Shown one piece after another: positions 58,686-64,000 of a DNA stretch of 64,000 nt. A program made the translations under genes and the position numbers. A model generated the notes under the pieces. It ran no database searches. It was not told the DNA's origin and saw only the letters and a list, made by a program, of their open reading frames with translations. The stretch is from the NCBI RefSeq assembly GCF_003590095.1, contig NC_039481.1, forward strand, positions 7,192,001 through 7,256,000, in the 5' to 3' direction. Numbering within the stretch: the stretch's first letter is position 1; the number at the start of each line of letters is the position of its first letter. The DNA comes from Trichoplusia ni. Its lineage: Eukaryota > Arthropoda > Insecta > Lepidoptera > Noctuidae.

Positions 58686-61600
58686 TAAAGGGATTCTGCG
58701 GCGGTAGAACTTTCCCCCCAGAGTAAAGTCCAAATGTAAGTTATGTTCATAAGTAATGTTTAACTTTCGGCATGTAGACAAATTGATTAAAATTTGAAGC
58801 ACAGCATATTATTCCGATAAATTTCCCTGTCTCAACTGAAACATGCACCTAACACGCCTTTGTAATGACACACCTGTCATTAAAAAGGCGTGTTAATACA
58901 AAGGCAGTTTATTTTCAAACTCATCTGAATGATAGTAATATATGTTAAAATGATAAAAAGCAGCAAATCATGATGACTTTGCATTGATAAAATACACGGT
59001 GAAAAACATAATCATCATCAAAATTATAATCAATGAGCACGATATCAATGATAACAGTAGGTATGACTTGAAAACATTAAAGATGATGAAAGAGAGTTTT
59101 TGCTGGAATGTTTAGTAGAAGCGTTCAAAAGGATAACTTTGTCCCACCCAGCAGCGACGGGTAGCGTTAATTAAGCGCGGTAATATTATTCCCTCGAGAC
59201 AATATTAGTGCAGTTTCAGATCAGCCGGATGCACGCGTGACAGCTCAGTACGCGTGGGTCTCGACACGCGACGAGACAAACTGATCGACAAACTGCACAA
59301 ACTTTATTAATTATGCCGTCGAACGGTTACTCAGCAACACAACGCATAAATTCACTCCTACTAAGTTCGATGGCACGCGTATCGCTGCGCATATATTTTG
59401 TCAAGGCGCTCGAGCACATCGAAAACTCGACATTGACACGTTTCGTGTGTAACATCACTAAATGGTCTAATTAATGTGACAAGCTGACAAGACGACAGTT
59501 CGACATATTACCGTTTTCTCTTTCAAGCAAAAACAAAATGCGATCGGAGTGGCGTGGCGCCGCCATAATTAAGAATAAATCCCTCGCGCATCTCGCCCGG
59601 GAGTTCGTCGGGACGCAATGAAAACTAATTCAGGAGCATACTTTTATTATTCTCACAACCATCATTCGTATCAGTCATTCCCAACATAAATCAATTAGAA
59701 GCGAGACAAACAAGTTTGGCGGGAGCTCGCCAGTGAACCAATATGAGATTGGGAGCAAGTCGAAACAATGGGCTAACAGCCAAGATAAGTCTGTAAACTT
59801 AATTAACTCCCGAAGGCTTCGGCATAATTAACTTCGAAGCTTTTGGTGCGGAGTAAACAGTGGTGTGCGTGTATCAGTGGCGGGGGTGTGTCATGCGGGG
59901 CGTGGGGGTGGGTATAAATTTACAACTCATGTAATGAAACTGAAGAAGCGCGTCGTGGTCTCTCGGGCTCTTGGTGTTTGTGATGGTATCTCAGTCTCGC
60001 AACAATCCGCTGAGCTACGCACAGTACGTGTCCGGACTCGTGTTATCGTCGCATTAAGCTGAGTAGTTCCAGCTCAAACACGTTTATTGTATAATAAATC
60101 TTCTGTTATTGCTTTAACCGATTCAAAAGTTAGATCTGCTGCTGCAGTATCTTCTGAACAGCGTTATTTACGAGCTCGTGTTCCTACTACGTTGCTACAC
60201 AATATTGACAAAAATAAAGAAAACAAAAATAAAAGAAATGAATTAGTTTTATTTTATGGATCTATAGAACTTGCGCGAATTTTGTAATGGAATAAACTGC
60301 TACTTATTTGTCAACGAAATATACTGACTATTAAATCCTAAGAAAAACAATGTTTCGTAGCATATTGGTTTACGAATCATAAATATCTACGTACATCGTA
60401 AATTCACAAAGGTAATTAATATAAGTTATTAAACGTGTAAAGGAAATGCATGCATGCATACCTTCACTCATAATATATATGAAATGCACCTTCTCGCAAA
60501 AAATATTGTCCAGTTTTTATTGTTTATGATCAATATTTTCAAAATATGTCTTTTGGGTTGTTTGAGAAAGTAATTAGCAGTTTTCAAAATAAGTCCTAGT
60601 AGGCTTAATCCTAGTAGAACAGCCGCTAATTCATGCACTGATACGAGCTGTATCTTTCGGCAGCTACCGGAGCTTTTAAAACTTGACCGCGACGCGCCTA
60701 TGGTTTGGTTTAATAGTGCCATTTCAGTATCGAATCGGGAACCAATAAAATTCAATCAAAATGAAAGAAACAGAAGCAAACAAGTTGTCCAAATAAGCCA
60801 AGCTTCTTAAGCACGTTCTATTAAAGTGTCCATATATAGAACATGGACTTAAAATATGACCGTGTTCGTTGGGCGGGCGGCAGGCTGGGCGGCGGTCTGG
60901 GCGGCTAGGTGTCGGTTCCCGGCCACCTTTAGATAAACAGAGCACAATTTTATGGCCTTCCAGATACTTTTGGCAGTATATCGAGTGTCAAATAAATAAC
61001 GAGCTGAGGCGAGCGACTTTTGAAATATATTTTCATTACAAAGTCGTGAGCTGTTTCCTTTAAATTTTCTTGAGAACTTTTTACTTTCAAAGGAAAGAAG
61101 ATAGAGCTGTGTAGTCTATACCAAAACGGAGCGTAAATCAAGTATCACAATCTTTATTCAACACTTTTTTTTCATAGTGAAGAAAACAACGATTAATAAA
61201 TAGTAAATATAAAGTCATAAATATACCTCAAGGCTACTTGCAACATAAAAACATTTTATAAGAATCGTAAGAATCCGAAGGGGTTGCCCGTCAAAGCGTC
61301 AAACTTCAAGAAGGCTAATGGTTCGCGCACAATAGACAAAGTTCGCGTATTTTTGACGTATTGATAGATTAGAGACTTTTGACTGACTTAAAGAGGCATG
61401 GAATGAGTCGTATTTAAATTGAGTCGAATGATGGAGTTGAGTATTTTTACAATGTGAATCAATAAAAAAATATTACAAAAACAATTTTAAAAATAATCTA
61501 TCTTTTAATAAAAAAATAATGTGATCTGTGCAATCAAAATATAATGTGAGTCATTATATTATCTGAATTCCTTATAAAACATATCCACCTAGTATATAAA

Positions 61601-62154
61601 CGTTGTATAATACAATGTTAACGACTTCCGTAAGTAATATATCTGAAAATAAGAGATTTTGAACATAAAATCGTGATTTTGGTAACGTGAAACTAATTTT
61701 CGTCCATGCAAAACATACTAGGTGTTCAAATTTTTGGAATGAAGTTGTCCGGTCGCAAAGACAAATAACGAATACAATTTTCTTTTAACCGACTCAAAAA
61801 AGGAGACTTCCTTCCTTCGACAGGGATTATATCTCGTTTGTTTATAAAAACATAATAAAAGGAACGAAACTACTAGAGCTTATAACTATCTATTTTATTA
61901 ACACATTCATCAAACTACAGACTTATGTACATCTTGTTCATTAACAGTTATTCGCCCAATCCATTCCACTTAATTAGTACGTAGAAATAAAGAGAAATAT
62001 TGATATTTATTTTATCGGAATGATTGATAGTTATTACTGGGCAGGGAAAAGATCCAAGAAGTACATCTTCCTTAAGATACCGAGTAACTCTTAGCTAGCA
62101 GCCAGGTCACTATGCGATGCTTTGTCTGTTATTAGTAAAAGGTTTTAATTTCGT

Positions 62155-62250
62155 TTGAATCAAAATCAAAACGGTCTTTATTGCAAGTTAGGCCTGAGTT
62201 ATTAGGCTGTTCCAAAATGTAATCCTTATGAATAAGAACTAGAAGGAAAT
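62155..62250 (-). mobile_element. LINE 3' UTR-like fragment
   Basis: ATCAAAATCAAAACGGTCTT followed by GTTAGGCCTGAG resembles the inverted 3' end of the LINE at 15908-15990 (ATCAAAATCAAAATC ... AATAGGCC). Tail fragment only. Confidence 0.4.
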
Positions 62251-64000
62251 TCTTTTCTCTTTGTTTAATAACCGACGATTGGAGTTTTATTAGTACGGAC
62301 ATGCATTCAAATTAGGCTACCATATACCACTCTTTGAACTGCACCCGGTCCCGCCCAAGCACTATGGCTGTGCTAAAGCACCGGCGAAAAAACATCTACA
62401 GCAGTATGTTTACTCATTTCAAGTCATATTACAAGCCCTTATCTATTCTCATCAGTCCCTTTATCTGCAAGTTAAAATAACCGACTTACACTGCCAGCGA
62501 GACTACATCAAGTAAACAAGTACTTTTATCTATAGGTAGGAGGAAACCTGAAGAGCTTGTTTTTTTTTGGCCAAAAGCCGCTTCATGCCTGTAATTAAAC
62601 CAGACAACCCTTGGCCACAGGCTTGGCAAGTCGAACAAAATGTGTGGAAATATGTAACTCTAAAGTTGAATATAACTCTAATGTGAACTTAGGTGGTAGG
62701 TACAAGGAATGTCATAAGGTTTTAAATCATTTTTCTATTACGAAACAGTAGAGACAAGGCTGAGGAAGAAAATAAGTAAATTATTGTGAAGTTATCCATG
62801 CTGCGCGCGTCCAGTCTCACACCGGATATTATATTGAGTCACGGCGACTGCTCAGTGTTCGTCCCGATACCAAATAATAAATGATCTATACCTTCAGCTC
62901 TCCCACGAGAATGCACCGTGTTTATATTAACATTAATGGAATTATAGTCTTTATGCTTCGACACAATATCGAAACGATCAGGATGCTGGACTCAAACACA
63001 ATTTAATTAGAATCAAACACGTTAAAGTCTAGACTTAACAATCTTAACTTTGTGTCAATTATTTTGAAGTGGTGTTACATAGACCTTATTATTTATTTAG
63101 TGGAATAAGCAAAACATATTATGTAATGACAAAAATATTTGAGATAAGTCAAAAGTCTGGTTAAATATAAAAAATATTTGCTCTAAATGTAGAGCAACAA
63201 TTTGTCACCTCGTTGCATAGTACTTTAATAGAATCAGAGCAAAAAACAAAAGTACATGATCAAATATATTCAGAACGGACGCTAGCACAACGTCTTACAA
63301 GCAGAAAAACACACAAGCAAACAAACGTTAAACTATTAGTAAGGATTCCCGTCCTCAACACTACAACAATATTCGCGTAAACCTTCTGTAATTACCTACC
63401 ATTACTGTAACACAAGCTCGCACTAATATGGCTTCCTTTACAATGACTGTTATAGTACCTACATGGAAACAAATTTAGTTGAAGGAAGTGCCTTTACATA
63501 GCTCTAGTGCTGGAAACCAGAGTAGTCTACTCTTGGTATCGTAGTAAAATGTAAAACGAAAAGAAAACGCCAAATCGACTCCACGGATTGAGTGGTAACC
63601 AGCAGGGAGGATAACCGTGGCCACAGTACATCAAATGACCCAAAGCGGGATTTCTTAATTACTCATCAAAAGATATAAATAGAGATAAGATAGAACTGGT
63701 TTTATTCCTGTCAAGCCCTCTTGTAACAGGATTCGAAGCCTGAATGAAGGGTGACACTTCCTTCTTGTTTTCTGTTCCATGACGATGAACCTATTAGCAG
63801 TTAAGCTATGTATACTCAGCGGCCCATTAGCACAATAACTGCATTTTTAGAAGAATTGCAAATGGCTGGCAGTTCGGCAAAAAATCATCAGTTTGGCTGT
63901 CTTCCATTTTAACTCATCGATTGGGCTTTACCATACGAGATGACAACTATTGGTCAAGCTTGTCACACCTCTAGTGAGGTAATTGGACTATAAGTGACCG

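Larger units (their letters stand above)
56289..64000. other. Right flank without esterase genes
   Basis: Holds a Helitron-like copy (56589-56834), a SINE-like fragment (about 57560-57660), a LINE C-terminal fragment (58538-58680), a GC-richer unexplained stretch (59150-60290), a GC-rich run at 60865-60930 (GGGCGGGCGGCAGGCTGGGC) and a LINE-type 3' tail (62155-62250). Small frames at 59865-60062 and 60087-60287 are unrecognised. I see no supported gene. Confidence 0.5.

Noticed and set aside
60724..60945. 73-codon - strand frame rich in Arg/Pro at 60.8 kb
   Set aside because: It arises from a low-complexity GGGCGGGCGG-type run; no domain and no splice or promoter context were found.

Overview
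The window is eukaryotic and most likely from a moth or butterfly (Lepidoptera). Protein-coding exons are split by short GT-AG introns, intergenic DNA is AT-rich, and the repeats are lepidopteran in type: Helitron-like elements ending in a GCGACTTCGTCCGCG-type hairpin next to CTAG, RTE- and Jockey/CR1-type non-LTR relics, and tRNA-derived SINEs. The species cannot be named from the sequence alone.

The content is one lineage-specific array of carboxyl/choline esterases (COesterase family, alpha/beta hydrolase fold). I can build nine intact genes. Six are on the + strand (3706-5960, 13350-15612, 20831-22814, 25001-27296, 29637-31863, 35779-39089) and three on the - strand (43001-40924, 49490-47395, 56192-54016). 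All share one architecture. Exon 1 (67-68 codons) carries a signal peptide and ends at a phase-0 intron. Exon 2 (about 425 codons) carries the Ser-Glu-His triad and ends after the second base of a Gly codon (phase 2). Exon 3 (68-69 codons) encodes a proline-rich C-terminus, often ending in an ER-retention-like xxEL. Predicted proteins are 557-566 aa. Five broken relatives lie among them: two orphan last exons (1603-1831, 11030-11237), an exon-2 relic split by a retroelement (8404-9298), a three-exon pseudogene (32983-34387) and a heavily eroded relic (34572-35200).

Layout: 132-7869 and 9958-18897 are two copies of a recent segmental duplication, each with an orphan exon 3 and a near-identical esterase (esterases A and B, 11 amino-acid differences). 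Copy 2 later gained a TA-flanked MITE and a Jockey/CR1-type LINE. From 20.8 to 39.1 kb come diverged + strand esterases C, D, E and G plus two pseudogenes. From 40.9 to 56.2 kb lie three - strand paralogs H, I and J, tail-to-tail with G. From 56.3 kb to the end I find no esterase, only repeats and unassigned sequence.

Biologically this looks like a detoxification or digestive/odorant-type esterase expansion whose members differ in predicted location (ER-retained versus secreted). Exons 1 and 3 are GC-rich and nearly identical between paralogs while the catalytic exon 2 has diverged, a pattern expected from local gene conversion. Individual substrates cannot be assigned.
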